64,000 bases of DNA from Pseudaquabacterium pictum (GCF_005403045.1 NZ_BJCL01000018.1:38425-102424); one strand, 5' to 3'. Counted from the first letter of the stretch, positions 39,372-48,931 are shown. Notes: generated from the letters alone by a model not told the origin. Numbers and translations are program-made.

Positions 39372-41678
39372 GTGGACCAGGCAACCCATAACCGCATCGT
39401 CTCCTTCATCTGGGGCATCGCCGACGATGTCCTGCGCGACCTCTTCAGGCGCGGCAAGTACCCCGATGTCATCCTGCCGATGTGCGTGCTGCGGCGCATG
39501 GACGCCGTCCTCGAGCCCACCAAGCAGGCCGTGCTCGACACCAAGCAGATGCTCGACGACGCGCACATCACTGAGCAGCGCGCCGCGCTGGCAAACGCCG
39601 CAGGCCAGGCCTTCTACAACACCTCGCGCTTCACGCTGCGTGATCTGAAATCGCGAGGTAACACCCAGCAGTTGCTGGCCGACTTCGTCGACTACCTCGA
39701 TGGCTTCTCGCCCAACGTCCAGGACATCCTGGAGAACTTCAAGTTCCGCAACCAGTTGCCAACGCTGTCCAAAGCGGATGCGCTGGGCACGCTGATCAAC
39801 AAGTTCCTCGACCCCGACATCGACCTCTCGCCAGCCGGCATCGACAACCACGCGATGGGCACCGTGTTCGAAGAGCTGGTGCGCAAGTTCAACGAAGACA
39901 ACAACGAAGAGGCCGGCGAACACTGGACTCCGCGCGACGCCGTGCGGCTGATGGCCAACCTGGTGTTCCTACCCGTCGAAAACCAGCTCAAGTCCGGCAC
40001 CTACCTGTTGTACGACGACGCCTGCGGCACCGGCGGCATGCTGACCGTGGCCGAGGAAGCGCTCACCGCCATCGGCAACAGGCGCGGCCTGGACATCAAG
40101 TGCGGCCTGTATGGCCAGGAGATCAACCCCGAGACCTACGCGATCTGCAAGGCCGACATGTTGATCAAAGGGGAGGGTGAGAACGCCGACCACATCGTCG
40201 GCGGTGCCGAGTGGTCAACGCTGGCGCACGATGCCTTCCCGGGCCAGGAATTCGACTTCATGGTCGCCAACCCGCCCTACGGCAAGAGTTGGAAGAAGGA
40301 CCTTGAGGCGATGGGCGGCAAGGACGGCATGCGTGACCCGCGATTCAAGGTCGTGCACGAAGGCGAAGAGCTGTCGCTGGTCACCCGCTCCAGTGACGGC
40401 CAGATGCTCTTCCTCGTCAACATGGCGTCGAAGATGAACCACAGCTCGGCGCTGGGCAGCCGCATCGCCGAGGTGCACAACGGTTCGTCGCTGTTCACCG
40501 GCGACGCCGGCCAGGGCGAAAGCAACATCCGCCGCTGGCTGATCGAGAACGACTGGGTCGAAGCCCTGGTCGCGCTGCCGCTGAACCTGTTCTACAACAC
40601 CGGCATCGCCACCTACGTGTGGGTGCTGAGCAACCGCAAGCCCGCGCACCGGCAGGGCAGGGTGCAGCTCATCGACGCCAGCCAGTGGTTCAAGCCGCTG
40701 CGCAAGAACCTGGGCAAGAAGAACTGCGAGCTCGGGCCCGACGACATCGAGCGTATCGGGCACACCTTCCTCGACTTCAAGGAGACGCCCGAATCCAAGA
40801 TCTTCCCCAATGCCGCCTTCGGCTACTGGAAGGTCACGGTCGAGCGGCCGCTGCGCCTGCACAGCCAGTTGTCGCTGAAGGCCATCGAGACGCTGCGCTT
40901 CGCCTCGGGTGATGAAGACCTGCGCGCCGTGCTGTATGAAGAATTCGGCGACGAACTCTTCAACAACTTCGGTGCCAGCGCCACCGCCCTGGACCAGCGC
41001 CTGGCCGACTGGGGCGGTGACGACGAAGACGCTGACGATGACGAAATCGGCGCGCCGAAGAAAGGCCTGCCGGAGAAGAAGCGCAAGAAGCTGCTCGACC
41101 CCACGACCTGGAAGCGCGACGGCCGCCTGGTCGAAGTGGCCACCGCCCTGCGCGCATCAATGGGCGACAGACTGTTCGAAGACCACAACCTCTTTCGCGA
41201 CCGCGTCGATGCCGTGCTGAAGAAGGCCGGCACCAAGCTGCCCGCCGCCGAGCTGAAGCTGATCCTCAAGGCCGTGAGCTGGCGTGTCGAGACCGCGCCC
41301 CCTGTCATCGCCAAGGTGCACAAACCCGGCAAGCTGACGGCCGACCCAATGCTCGGTCTGTACGACGCGGAGGTCGCTGGCAAGCCTTGCGTCGTCGAAT
41401 ACGAACCCGACGCCGACCTGCGCGACACCGAGCAGGTGCCGTTGCTGGAAGAGGGCGGCATCGAGGCCTTCATCCGCCGCGAGGTGCTGCCCTACACGCC
41501 CGACGCCTGGGTCAACAACGACGCCACCAAGATCGGTTACGAGATCAGCTTCACGCGCCACTTCTACAAGCCGCAGCCGCTGCGCACGCTGGCCGAGATC
41601 AGCGCCGACATCCTGGCCATCGAGAAAGAGGCCGAAGGCCTGCTGGATGGTTTGCTGGTGGCGAAGGCCGAGGCATGA
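39372..41678 (+). CDS. hsdM: Type I restriction-modification methyltransferase, HsdM
   Basis: 768 residues from a GTG at 39372 (VDQATHNRIVSF, the usual start region). An N-terminal HsdM helical domain is followed by the methylase core with DACGTGG (216-222, S-adenosylmethionine site) and NPPY (300-303, adenine-N6 catalysis). The C-terminal ~250 residues are an extension typical of the long HsdM subtype. It overlaps the DUF1016 gene by four bases (ATGA). Confidence 0.95.
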   Translation: MDQATHNRIVSFIWGIADDVLRDLFRRGKYPDVILPMCVLRRMDAVLEPTKQAVLDTKQMLDDAHITEQRAALANAAGQAFYNTSRFTLRDLKSRGNTQQLLADFVDYLDGFSPNVQDILENFKFRNQLPTLSKADALGTLINKFLDPDIDLSPAGIDNHAMGTVFEELVRKFNEDNNEEAGEHWTPRDAVRLMANLVFLPVENQLKSGTYLLYDDACGTGGMLTVAEEALTAIGNRRGLDIKCGLYGQEINPETYAICKADMLIKGEGENADHIVGGAEWSTLAHDAFPGQEFDFMVANPPYGKSWKKDLEAMGGKDGMRDPRFKVVHEGEELSLVTRSSDGQMLFLVNMASKMNHSSALGSRIAEVHNGSSLFTGDAGQGESNIRRWLIENDWVEALVALPLNLFYNTGIATYVWVLSNRKPAHRQGRVQLIDASQWFKPLRKNLGKKNCELGPDDIERIGHTFLDFKETPESKIFPNAAFGYWKVTVERPLRLHSQLSLKAIETLRFASGDEDLRAVLYEEFGDELFNNFGASATALDQRLADWGGDDEDADDDEIGAPKKGLPEKKRKKLLDPTTWKRDGRLVEVATALRASMGDRLFEDHNLFRDRVDAVLKKAGTKLPAAELKLILKAVSWRVETAPPVIAKVHKPGKLTADPMLGLYDAEVAGKPCVVEYEPDADLRDTEQVPLLEEGGIEAFIRREVLPYTPDAWVNNDATKIGYEISFTRHFYKPQPLRTLAEISADILAIEKEAEGLLDGLLVAKAEA

Positions 41679-42838
41679 AGAAGGCGACGGTGCCCGCCAG
41701 CCGCGGCGTGGCCAAGGCTGCGACACCGGCTTCGGCGGCGGCGAAGGCCTCGGCGGGCACGGCCCTGGTCACCAAGGCCGCCGCCAGGCCGAAGACCGAG
41801 GCCGACACCTCGGCGCTGCTGTCGGACTTGCGCGGTCTGGTGCAGTCGGCGCGCCAGCGGCTGGCCACCGCGGCCAACGCCACCTACACGCTGCTGTGCT
41901 GGCAGATCGGCCACCGCCTGTTGCGGGACAGCCTGCAGGCCGGGCGCGCCGCCTACGGCAAGCAGATTCTTGCGACGGTGTCGCAAGAATTGACCTCCGA
42001 GTTCGGCACGGGCTTCAACTACACCGCACTGACCCGGATGGCGCGCTTCGCCGAGTGGATGACAGACGAGCAGATTCTTGCGACGCTGTCGCAAACTTTG
42101 AGCTGGAGCCACTTCGTCGAACTGCTGCCCATCAAGGACCCGTTGGCCCGCGACTTCTATGCCGAGATGTGCCGCATCGAGCGCTGGGACGTCCGCACCC
42201 TGCGCCAGAAGATCGGCGGCATGCTGTACCAGCGCACCGCGCTGTCGAAGCGGCCGAAGGCCGTGATCTCGGCTGAGATCGGCAAGCTGCGCGACGGGCA
42301 GATGAGCCCCGACACCGTGTTCCGCGACCCCTACTTGCTGGACCTGCTGGGCCTGAAGGGCGCCTACAGCGAGCGCGATCTGGAAAGCGCCATGCTGCGC
42401 GAGATCGAAGGCGTGCTGCTGGAACTGGGCACCGGCTTCGCCTTCGTCGCCCGCCAGAAGCGCATGAGCGTGGGCAAAGATGACTTCCACCTCGACCTGC
42501 TGTTCTTCCACCGCCACCTGCGCCGGTTGATCGCCGTTGAGTTGAAGCTGGAGTCTTTTCAGCCGGCCCACGTCGGCCAGATGGAGCTGTACCTGCGCTG
42601 GCTGGACAAGCATGAACGTGCGCCGGGCGAAGAAGCGCCGATTGGCCTGATCCTGTGTGCGGCGGCCGACGCCGAGCAGGTGGAACTGCTGCAACTCGAC
42701 GCCAAGTCCATCCGCGTCAGCGAGTACCTCACCGCCTTGCCACCGCTGCCGATGCTGCGCGAGCGTTTGCACCAGGCGATGGAGCATGCGCGGGAACAGG
42801 CGGCCCGGCGCCTGCCTGATGCGGAGGGCCGCGCGTGA
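41675..42838 (+). CDS. DUF1016 (YhcG-type) PD-(D/E)XK nuclease protein in the hsd operon
   Basis: 387 residues. The first ~45 residues are a Lys/Ala-rich leader. The DUF1016 N-terminal domain (LLSDLRGLVQSARQRLATAA, WSHFVELLPIKDPLARDFY) is followed by a PD-(D/E)XK nuclease fold with FHLDLLFFHR and VELK as active-site strands. Such proteins accompany type I systems and are thought to be DNA-acting, but their role is unclear. Start and stop overlap the neighbouring genes, so it is part of the operon. Confidence 0.9.
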   Translation: MKKATVPASRGVAKAATPASAAAKASAGTALVTKAAARPKTEADTSALLSDLRGLVQSARQRLATAANATYTLLCWQIGHRLLRDSLQAGRAAYGKQILATVSQELTSEFGTGFNYTALTRMARFAEWMTDEQILATLSQTLSWSHFVELLPIKDPLARDFYAEMCRIERWDVRTLRQKIGGMLYQRTALSKRPKAVISAEIGKLRDGQMSPDTVFRDPYLLDLLGLKGAYSERDLESAMLREIEGVLLELGTGFAFVARQKRMSVGKDDFHLDLLFFHRHLRRLIAVELKLESFQPAHVGQMELYLRWLDKHERAPGEEAPIGLILCAAADAEQVELLQLDAKSIRVSEYLTALPPLPMLRERLHQAMEHAREQAARRLPDAEGRA

Positions 42839-43143
42839 TGCCCGATGGTAGCCCGCCCCAGGCCATCCTCGACCTGGTGGACAGCATGGGTGAGCTTGAG
42901 CAACGGGCGGCGCTGCAATACCGGCCGGTGGTGGACGACATCGTGCGCAGCAACAGCCGCGACCCCCAACACATCGAGCACACGTTGGGTGGCCTGCTGG
43001 ACTTCTGTGGGTATGAGCCCGTGGTGCTGCTGTACCGGCAGCTGTGCCGCCACTACTGGCAGGTTGACCCAGCGGCTACGGCCTTCTATATCAATGCCTA
43101 CCGGGAGCGGTGGGACAGCGACGAGCAGGGGGACATGGCGTGA
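42838..43143 (+). CDS. Small ORF between DUF1016 gene and hsdS
   Basis: 101 residues from ATG 42838 (TGATG junction with the upstream stop). It is acidic and helical, with HTLGGLLDFCGYEPVVLLYR as a distinctive segment. I do not know the family. Its stop overlaps the hsdS GTG start, so it is tightly embedded in the restriction operon and may be an accessory or regulatory subunit. Confidence 0.7.
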   Translation: MPDGSPPQAILDLVDSMGELEQRAALQYRPVVDDIVRSNSRDPQHIEHTLGGLLDFCGYEPVVLLYRQLCRHYWQVDPAATAFYINAYRERWDSDEQGDMA

Positions 43144-44561
43144 TCGCCGACCTCAAACCCTACGCGCAGTACAAAGACTCGGGGCTACCTTGGCTGGGTC
43201 AGGTGCCGGCACATTGGCGCGTCGTGCGAAACGGCAGCCTCTTCGGCCAGCGCAGCCAGACCGGCTATGCCGAACTGCCGATCCTGGAGGTATCGCTCAA
43301 GACGGGCGTTCAGGTGCGCAGTTTCGGCGGGGCCAAGCGCAAGCAGGTCATGTCGGACTTTGGCAAGTACAAGCGCGCAGTGAAGGGCTACCTGGCCTAC
43401 AACACGATGCGCATGTGGCAAGGCGCACTCGGCATCTGTCCGGTCGATGGCCTGGTGAGCCCGGCCTACGTCGTGGCGCGGCCCTACCCAGATGTCGAAC
43501 CGCAATACTTCGCGGCGCTGTTTCGGACCGGCGACTACATGGCCGAAATCGATGCGGCGTCGCGCGGCATCGTGAAGGACCGCAATCGGCTTTATTGGGA
43601 TCAGTTCAAGCAAATGCGGTCACCGTGTCCGCCGCCGGCAGAACAAGCTGCAATCGTGCGGTTTCTGGATTGGGCGAATGGCAGGTTGGAAAGAACGATC
43701 CGAGCGAAACGCAAAGTCATTGCGCTGCTGATAGAGCAGAAGCGCGCAGTCGTCCAGCGTGCTGTCACGTGCGGCATTGATCCCACTGGCAGATTCAAGC
43801 CTTCAGGCATACCCTGGCTGGGTAACATACCAAGTCATTGGACTACTGCACGGCTCAAGCACTGCATTTCGCGCATCGAGCAGGGCTGGTCGCCACAGTG
43901 CGACGCACAACCTGCAGGCGATAACGAATGGGGTGTCCTGAAGGTCGGCTGCGTCAACAAGGACATGTTCCGAGGGGCACAAAACAAGAGGCTGCCGGCG
44001 ACACTTCAACCAGATCCCAGCTTGGAAGTGGCGGACGGCGACATTCTTGTAAGCCGCGCGAACACTACCGAACTGTTGGGCTTAGCTGCGTTGGCAGAGA
44101 GCCCGCGCAAGAAGCTCTTGCTTTGCGACAAGCTGTTTCGCTTTCGCGCCCTGGCAGCTTGCTTCGATTCAAAGTACCTCGTTCTGCTGCTACGGTCCAG
44201 GCCGTGCCGCGCGCAGATCGAGAGCAGCACCAATGGTGCGAGCAGCTCAATGCAGAACATTGGCCAGGGCGTTCTCAAGAATCTCTGGCTGGCTGTTCCT
44301 CCGCTGCCAGAACAGCTTCAAATTGTCCAGCGAATAGCGGCCGACACCCAACCACTGACAGCGGCCATTGCGCGCCTGGAACGAGAGATCGAATTCCTCC
44401 GCGAATACGGCACTCGATTGATCGCTGAAGTAGTCACCGGTCAACTCGATGTTCGCGATGCTGCGGCGCGAATGCCCGACGAAGTGTCTGCCGATTTCGC
44501 CGAAGATCCTGGTGACGAGAGGGAGGACAGCGAACTTGCTGATGAGGAAGCCGAAGCATGA
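43140..44561 (+). CDS. hsdS: Type I restriction specificity subunit, HsdS
   Basis: 473 residues from GTG 43140. Two target-recognition domains are each introduced by a similar block (DSGLPWLGQVPAHW and PSGIPWLGNIPSHW), each followed by a conserved helical spacer (RTIRAKRKVIALLIEQKRA; RLEREIEFLREYGTRLI). It decides the bipartite DNA target of the complex. The C-terminal 30 residues are strongly acidic. Confidence 0.93.
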   Translation: MIADLKPYAQYKDSGLPWLGQVPAHWRVVRNGSLFGQRSQTGYAELPILEVSLKTGVQVRSFGGAKRKQVMSDFGKYKRAVKGYLAYNTMRMWQGALGICPVDGLVSPAYVVARPYPDVEPQYFAALFRTGDYMAEIDAASRGIVKDRNRLYWDQFKQMRSPCPPPAEQAAIVRFLDWANGRLERTIRAKRKVIALLIEQKRAVVQRAVTCGIDPTGRFKPSGIPWLGNIPSHWTTARLKHCISRIEQGWSPQCDAQPAGDNEWGVLKVGCVNKDMFRGAQNKRLPATLQPDPSLEVADGDILVSRANTTELLGLAALAESPRKKLLLCDKLFRFRALAACFDSKYLVLLLRSRPCRAQIESSTNGASSSMQNIGQGVLKNLWLAVPPLPEQLQIVQRIAADTQPLTAAIARLEREIEFLREYGTRLIAEVVTGQLDVRDAAARMPDEVSADFAEDPGDEREDSELADEEAEA

Positions 44562-44686
44562 CCACCGACATCAGCGACAAGGGCCTCGAATCGCTGATCG
44601 TCCGGAACATGACAGGCACCGACGGCCTGACGGTCGCGCATCTCAGCGCCACAACCAAGCTTGTCTTGCCTTCCCGATTTGGGTAG
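44558..44686 (+). pseudogene. Decayed copy of the 5' end of hsdR
   Basis: The frame MTTDISDKGLESLIVRNMTG starts with an ATGA overlap with hsdS, exactly where hsdR would be expected. It matches the first 26 codons of hsdR (at 45735) at 71 of 78 bases, then diverges after about 44635 and stops at 44686. The true hsdR start lies 1.18 kb further on, after the nucleotidyltransferase/HEPN pair. This is a leftover of an hsdR gene displaced or duplicated by insertion of that pair. Confidence 0.9.
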
Positions 44687-44706
44687 GATCATTCCCTAAA
44701 TGGGAA
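44661..44706 (+). promoter_or_regulatory. Promoter with paired operators before the nucleotidyltransferase gene
   Basis: -35 TTGTCT (44661-44666), 17-base spacer, -10 TAGGAT (44684-44689). Two similar dyads, TTCCC-N5-GGGTA (44671) and TTCCC-N5-GGGAA (44692), lie 21 bases apart, i.e. on one helical face. The second covers the ATG at 44700. Predicted transcription would begin only a few bases before that ATG, so the mRNA may be leaderless. The regulator is probably the winged-helix domain of the encoded protein. Confidence 0.65.
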
Positions 44707-45320
44707 CGACAGGCGGCACCACCCCGACACCGTTGACGCCGGCTTCGCTGGCCGACGCGCTGTTCACGCCTGTGCAGCAGCGCGTGCTGGGCTGGCTGTT
44801 CGGCCAGCCGGAGCGGCGGTTTCAGAGCGGTGAGCTGATCCGCTTGGCCAAGTCCGGCACCGGGGCGGTTCACCGCTTGCTCACCAAACTGGCGCAGACC
44901 GGGCTGGTGACGGTGGCCCACGTGGGCAACCAGAAACACTACCAGGCCAATCCGGCGTCGCCCGTGTTTGCCGAGCTGGCCGGTCTGATCCGCAAGAGCG
45001 TCGGCCTGGCATTCCCGCTGCAACAAGCGCTGGCGCCGCTGGTTGACAAGATCAGCCTGGCCTTCGTCTACGGCTCGGTGGCGCGTGGCGAAGAGCATGC
45101 CGTCAGCGACATCGACCTGATGGTCGTCGCCGAGGCCTTGGACTACCCGACGCTGTACGAAGCCCTGCAAACAGCCGAGGCCGCACTGGGGCGCACCATC
45201 CATCCCAACCTGATGTCGGTGGCCGAATGGCAGCGCAAGCGTGGCGAGGCGGACAGTTTTGCCGCCCGCATCGCAAGCCAGCCCCGACTGATGCTGATCG
45301 GCGGCGACGATGTCGACTGA
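44700..45320 (+). CDS. Winged-helix nucleotidyltransferase (MNT-like antitoxin)
   Basis: 206 residues. Residues 20-85 are a winged helix-turn-helix; residues 110-200 are a minimal nucleotidyltransferase with GSVARG (125-130) and SDIDL (136-140), the two catalytic/metal motifs of pol-beta-type MNT enzymes. MNT antitoxins modify or block HEPN toxins. It overlaps the HEPN-like gene by 11 bases. The extra DNA-binding domain suggests it also represses its own promoter. Confidence 0.88.
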   Translation: MGTTGGTTPTPLTPASLADALFTPVQQRVLGWLFGQPERRFQSGELIRLAKSGTGAVHRLLTKLAQTGLVTVAHVGNQKHYQANPASPVFAELAGLIRKSVGLAFPLQQALAPLVDKISLAFVYGSVARGEEHAVSDIDLMVVAEALDYPTLYEALQTAEAALGRTIHPNLMSVAEWQRKRGEADSFAARIASQPRLMLIGGDDVD

Positions 45321-45738
45321 GCTGGCGAATCTGCAGCGCATCGGCAAGATCAAGGCCGAGCCGCCCAATGCGCGGGAGTTGGCGGGCCTGCTGGCGTCTG
45401 GTGAGCGCCGGCTGACGGATGCGCAGCGCGCCGACCTCGCGTTCGACAGTCGCTTCGATCTGGCCTACAACGCCGCCCACGCGCTCGCGCTCTACGCCCT
45501 GCGGCGGCTGGGCTACCGGTCGGACAACCGGTATCTTGTTTTCCAGGCGCTGCCGCACACGCTGGGGCTGCCGGCGGCGCAGTGGCGGGTCTTGGCCAGG
45601 GCGCACGAGCAGCGCAACCTGGCCGAATATGAAGGGCACCTGGAGCACGACGACCAATTGCTGGTGGATCTGCTGGCCGCCACCGGGCTGCTGTTGGCGG
45701 CCATCCACAAGCTGCCGAAACCAGACGCCAAAGCATGA
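45310..45738 (+). CDS. HEPN-like protein, probable toxin partner of the nucleotidyltransferase
   Basis: 142 residues, all helical. The C-terminal helix has RNLAEYEGH (102-110). HEPN ribonucleases usually carry R-x(4-6)-H here; this protein has Tyr where RX4H expects His, so its RNase activity is doubtful or uses a variant motif. It overlaps the MNT gene and then hsdR (ATGA at 45735-45738). The pair forms a self-contained cassette inside the restriction operon. Confidence 0.78.
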   Translation: MSTELANLQRIGKIKAEPPNARELAGLLASGERRLTDAQRADLAFDSRFDLAYNAAHALALYALRRLGYRSDNRYLVFQALPHTLGLPAAQWRVLARAHEQRNLAEYEGHLEHDDQLLVDLLAATGLLLAAIHKLPKPDAKA

Positions 45739-48700
45739 GCACCGACGTCAGCGAGAAGGGCCTCGAATCGCTGATCGTCCGGCACATGACCGGCACCGAC
45801 GGCCTGGCCGTCACGCCCGGCGCGGTGACCGAGCCGCCCGCACGCTACGGCGGCACCGGCTACCTCGCCGGCAGCCCCAAGGACTACGACCGCGCCCACG
45901 CGCTGGACGTGGCCCAGCTCTTCGCCTTCCTGCGCGCCACGCAGCCCGAGGCCTTCAAGAAGCTGGGCATGGCCGATGCCCATGACGCCAAGGACATCAA
46001 CCGCCTGAAGTTCCTGACCCGGCTGTCGGCCGAACTGGGAAAGCGGGGCGCCATCGACGTGCTGCGCAAGGGCATCGACCACCACCCGGCTGGCCACTTC
46101 GATCTGTTCTACGGCAAGCCGTCAGAAGGCAACGCCAAGGCTGCGGCGCTGCATGCGAAAAACCGTTTCACCATCACGCGCCAGCTGGCCTACAGCATCG
46201 ACGAGACCCGCCGCGCGCTGGACCTGGGCCTGTTCATCAACGGCCTGCCCATCGCCACCTTTGAGCTGAAGAACAGCCTGACCAAGCAGACCGTGGAAGA
46301 CGCGGTGGAACAGTACCGGCGCGACCGCAACCCGCGCGAGCGGTTGTTCGAGTTCGGCCGCTGCGTGGTGCACTTCGCCGTGGACGATGCCGAGGTGCGC
46401 ATGTGCACGGCGTTGGCCGGCAAGGCCTCGTGGTTCCTGCCTTTCAACCAAGGTTACGAGGACGGCGCCGGCAACCCGCCCAACCCACAAGGCTTGAAGA
46501 CCGCCTACCTCTGGAAAGAGATGCTCACGCCGGTGGGCCTGACCGACATCCTGGAGAACTACGCCCAGGTCGTCGAAATCAAGCACCCGAAGACCGGCAA
46601 GAAGAAGCGCACCCAGGCCTTCCCGCGCTACCACCAGCTGGACGTGGTGCGCAAGGCGCTGGCCGATGTGCGCGTGCACGGCGTGGGCCGGCGTTACCTG
46701 ATCCAGCACTCGGCCGGCAGCGGCAAGTCCAATTCCATCGCCTGGCTGGCGCACCAGCTCATCGGCGTCAAGCACGATGCAGCGAAGGGCGAAGGGCAGG
46801 GCGGCCAACCGGTCTTCGATTCGGTCATCGTCATCACTGACCGGCGCATCCTGGACGACCAGATCCAGAAAACTATCAGGCAGTTCATGCAGGTTGGCGC
46901 GACGGTGGGCCACGCCGAACACTCGGGCGACCTGCGGCGCTTCATCGAGCAGGGCAAGAAGATCATCGTCACCACGGTGCAGAAGTTCCCGTGGGTGCTG
47001 GACGAGATCGGCGCCGTCGGTGACAAGCGCTTTGCCATCGTCATCGACGAGGCGCATTCGGGGCAGGGTGGCAAGACCTCGGCCGCGATGGGCAAGGCTT
47101 TGGGGGAGGGCGCTGATGCCGGCGCGGCCGACGATGCCGAGGAGCGCGACGCCGAAGACGTGGTGAACGCGGCGCTGGAAGCGCGCATGGCCGCACGCAA
47201 GATGCTGACCAACGCCAGCTACTTCGCCTTCACCGCCACACCCAAGAACAAGACGCTGGAGATGTTCGGCGAGCCGCTGCCGCCCGATGCCGAAGGCAAG
47301 GTCAAGCACCGGCCCTTCCACAACTACAGCATGAAGCAGGCCGTGCAGGAGCGCTTCATCCTGGACGTGCTGGAAAACTATGTGCCGGTGGACAGCTACT
47401 ACAAGCTGGTCAAGAAGATCGAGGACGACCCGGAGTTCGACACCAAGAAGGCGAAGAAGAAGCTGCGTCGCTACGTGGAAAGCAACGACCACGCGATCCG
47501 CCTGAAGGCCGAGATCATGGTGGACCACTTCCATGAACAGGTGCTGGCCGCCGGCAAGATCGGCGGGCAGGCGCGGGCGATGGTGGTGACCAGTGGCATT
47601 GAACGCGCCATCCAGTACTTCCACGCGATGAAGGCCTACCTGGTGGAGCGCAAGAGCCCGTACCAGGCCATCGTGGCGTTTTCGGGCGAGCACGAATACG
47701 GCGGCGCCAAGGTCAGCGAGGCCTCGCTCAACGGCTTCCCGAGCAAGGACATCGCCGACAAGATCCAGGATGACCCGTACCGCTTTCTGATCTGCGCCGA
47801 CAAGTTCCAGACCGGCTACGACGAGCCGCTGCTGCACACCATGTACGTAGACAAGGCGCTGTCGGGCATCAAGGCCGTGCAGACGCTGTCGCGCCTGAAC
47901 CGCGCCCACCCGCAGAAGCACGACTGTTTCGTGCTCGACTTCCAGAACAACAACGAGACCATCACCTACGCGTTCCAGGACTACTACCGCACAACGCTGC
48001 TCGCCGAAGAGACCGACCCGAACAAGTTGCATGACCTGAAGGGCGCGCTGGACGCCGCGCAGGTCTACGCGCCCGAGCAGATGCAGCAGTTCGTGGCGCT
48101 GTTCCTGGCCGGCGCCGAGCGCGATCAGCTCGACCCCATCCTGGACGCCTGCGTGGCCCGCTACACCGGCACGCTTGACGAAGACCAGCAGGTCGACTTC
48201 AAGGGCAAGGCCAAGGTGTTCTGCCGCACCTACGACTTCCTGGCCTCGGTGATGCCTGGCACCGCACCGGATTGGGAGCGGCTGTCGATCTTGCTGAACC
48301 TGCTGCTGCCCAAGCTGCCGGCACCCAAGGAAGAGGACCTGGCGCAGGGCATCCTGGATGCCATCGACATGGACAGCTACCGAGTCGAGAAGAAGGCGAA
48401 GATGAAGATCGCACTGGCGGACTCCAACGCCGAGATTGCGCCACCACCCACCGAAGGCGGCGGGCGCAAACCCGAGCCCGAACTGGACCGGCTCAGCAAC
48501 ATCCTGAAGACCTTCAACGACAACTTCGGCACCCTGTTCGCCGACACCGACCGCGTGGCCAAACGCATCCGCGATGACATCGCGCCCAAGGTGGCCGCGG
48601 ACAAGGCGTTCCAGAACGCAAGGGACAACACCCCGCACACGGCCCGCATGGCGCACGACCAGGCGCTGGGCAAGGTGATGCAGATCCTGCTGAAGGACGA

Positions 48701-48818
48701 TACGCAGGTCTACAAGCAGTTCGTCGAGAACGAATCGTTCCGGCGGTTCGTGGGGGATATGGTTTTTGAGTTGACGCGTCAGGGGCCCGCGATGCCGGGT
48801 GCTTCGCCGCCGGCTTGA
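45735..48818 (+). CDS. hsdR: Type I restriction endonuclease subunit, HsdR
   Basis: 1027 residues. The N-terminal nuclease domain has the PD-(D/E)XK-like FELKN (Glu177, Lys179). The translocase has Walker A AGSGKS (327-332), then DRRILDDQ and DEAHSGQGG (DEAD-type helicase motif II), a later TGYDEPLL and LSRLNRAHP as motif VI. The C-terminal region joins the HsdM/HsdS complex. It is full length, and starts on the HEPN stop codon. Confidence 0.95.
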   Translation: MSTDVSEKGLESLIVRHMTGTDGLAVTPGAVTEPPARYGGTGYLAGSPKDYDRAHALDVAQLFAFLRATQPEAFKKLGMADAHDAKDINRLKFLTRLSAELGKRGAIDVLRKGIDHHPAGHFDLFYGKPSEGNAKAAALHAKNRFTITRQLAYSIDETRRALDLGLFINGLPIATFELKNSLTKQTVEDAVEQYRRDRNPRERLFEFGRCVVHFAVDDAEVRMCTALAGKASWFLPFNQGYEDGAGNPPNPQGLKTAYLWKEMLTPVGLTDILENYAQVVEIKHPKTGKKKRTQAFPRYHQLDVVRKALADVRVHGVGRRYLIQHSAGSGKSNSIAWLAHQLIGVKHDAAKGEGQGGQPVFDSVIVITDRRILDDQIQKTIRQFMQVGATVGHAEHSGDLRRFIEQGKKIIVTTVQKFPWVLDEIGAVGDKRFAIVIDEAHSGQGGKTSAAMGKALGEGADAGAADDAEERDAEDVVNAALEARMAARKMLTNASYFAFTATPKNKTLEMFGEPLPPDAEGKVKHRPFHNYSMKQAVQERFILDVLENYVPVDSYYKLVKKIEDDPEFDTKKAKKKLRRYVESNDHAIRLKAEIMVDHFHEQVLAAGKIGGQARAMVVTSGIERAIQYFHAMKAYLVERKSPYQAIVAFSGEHEYGGAKVSEASLNGFPSKDIADKIQDDPYRFLICADKFQTGYDEPLLHTMYVDKALSGIKAVQTLSRLNRAHPQKHDCFVLDFQNNNETITYAFQDYYRTTLLAEETDPNKLHDLKGALDAAQVYAPEQMQQFVALFLAGAERDQLDPILDACVARYTGTLDEDQQVDFKGKAKVFCRTYDFLASVMPGTAPDWERLSILLNLLLPKLPAPKEEDLAQGILDAIDMDSYRVEKKAKMKIALADSNAEIAPPPTEGGGRKPEPELDRLSNILKTFNDNFGTLFADTDRVAKRIRDDIAPKVAADKAFQNARDNTPHTARMAHDQALGKVMQILLKDDTQVYKQFVENESFRRFVGDMVFELTRQGPAMPGASPPA

Positions 48819-48931
48819 CGGGCAAAGGCTTCAGATGTGTCATCGCCTTTCACCGAGTTAACGGCTGCTCCTGGTTCGGAGTTCAGAAATCGAAACACCG
48901 TCCGAGTGGCAGCAGGCAATCGAAAGTACTC

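Noticed and set aside
46122..48656. 844-codon minus-strand frame opposite hsdR
   Set aside because: Long antisense frames are common in high-GC genes; the translation is Val/Leu/Gly/Arg-rich with no recognisable domain while the plus strand encodes a complete HsdR.
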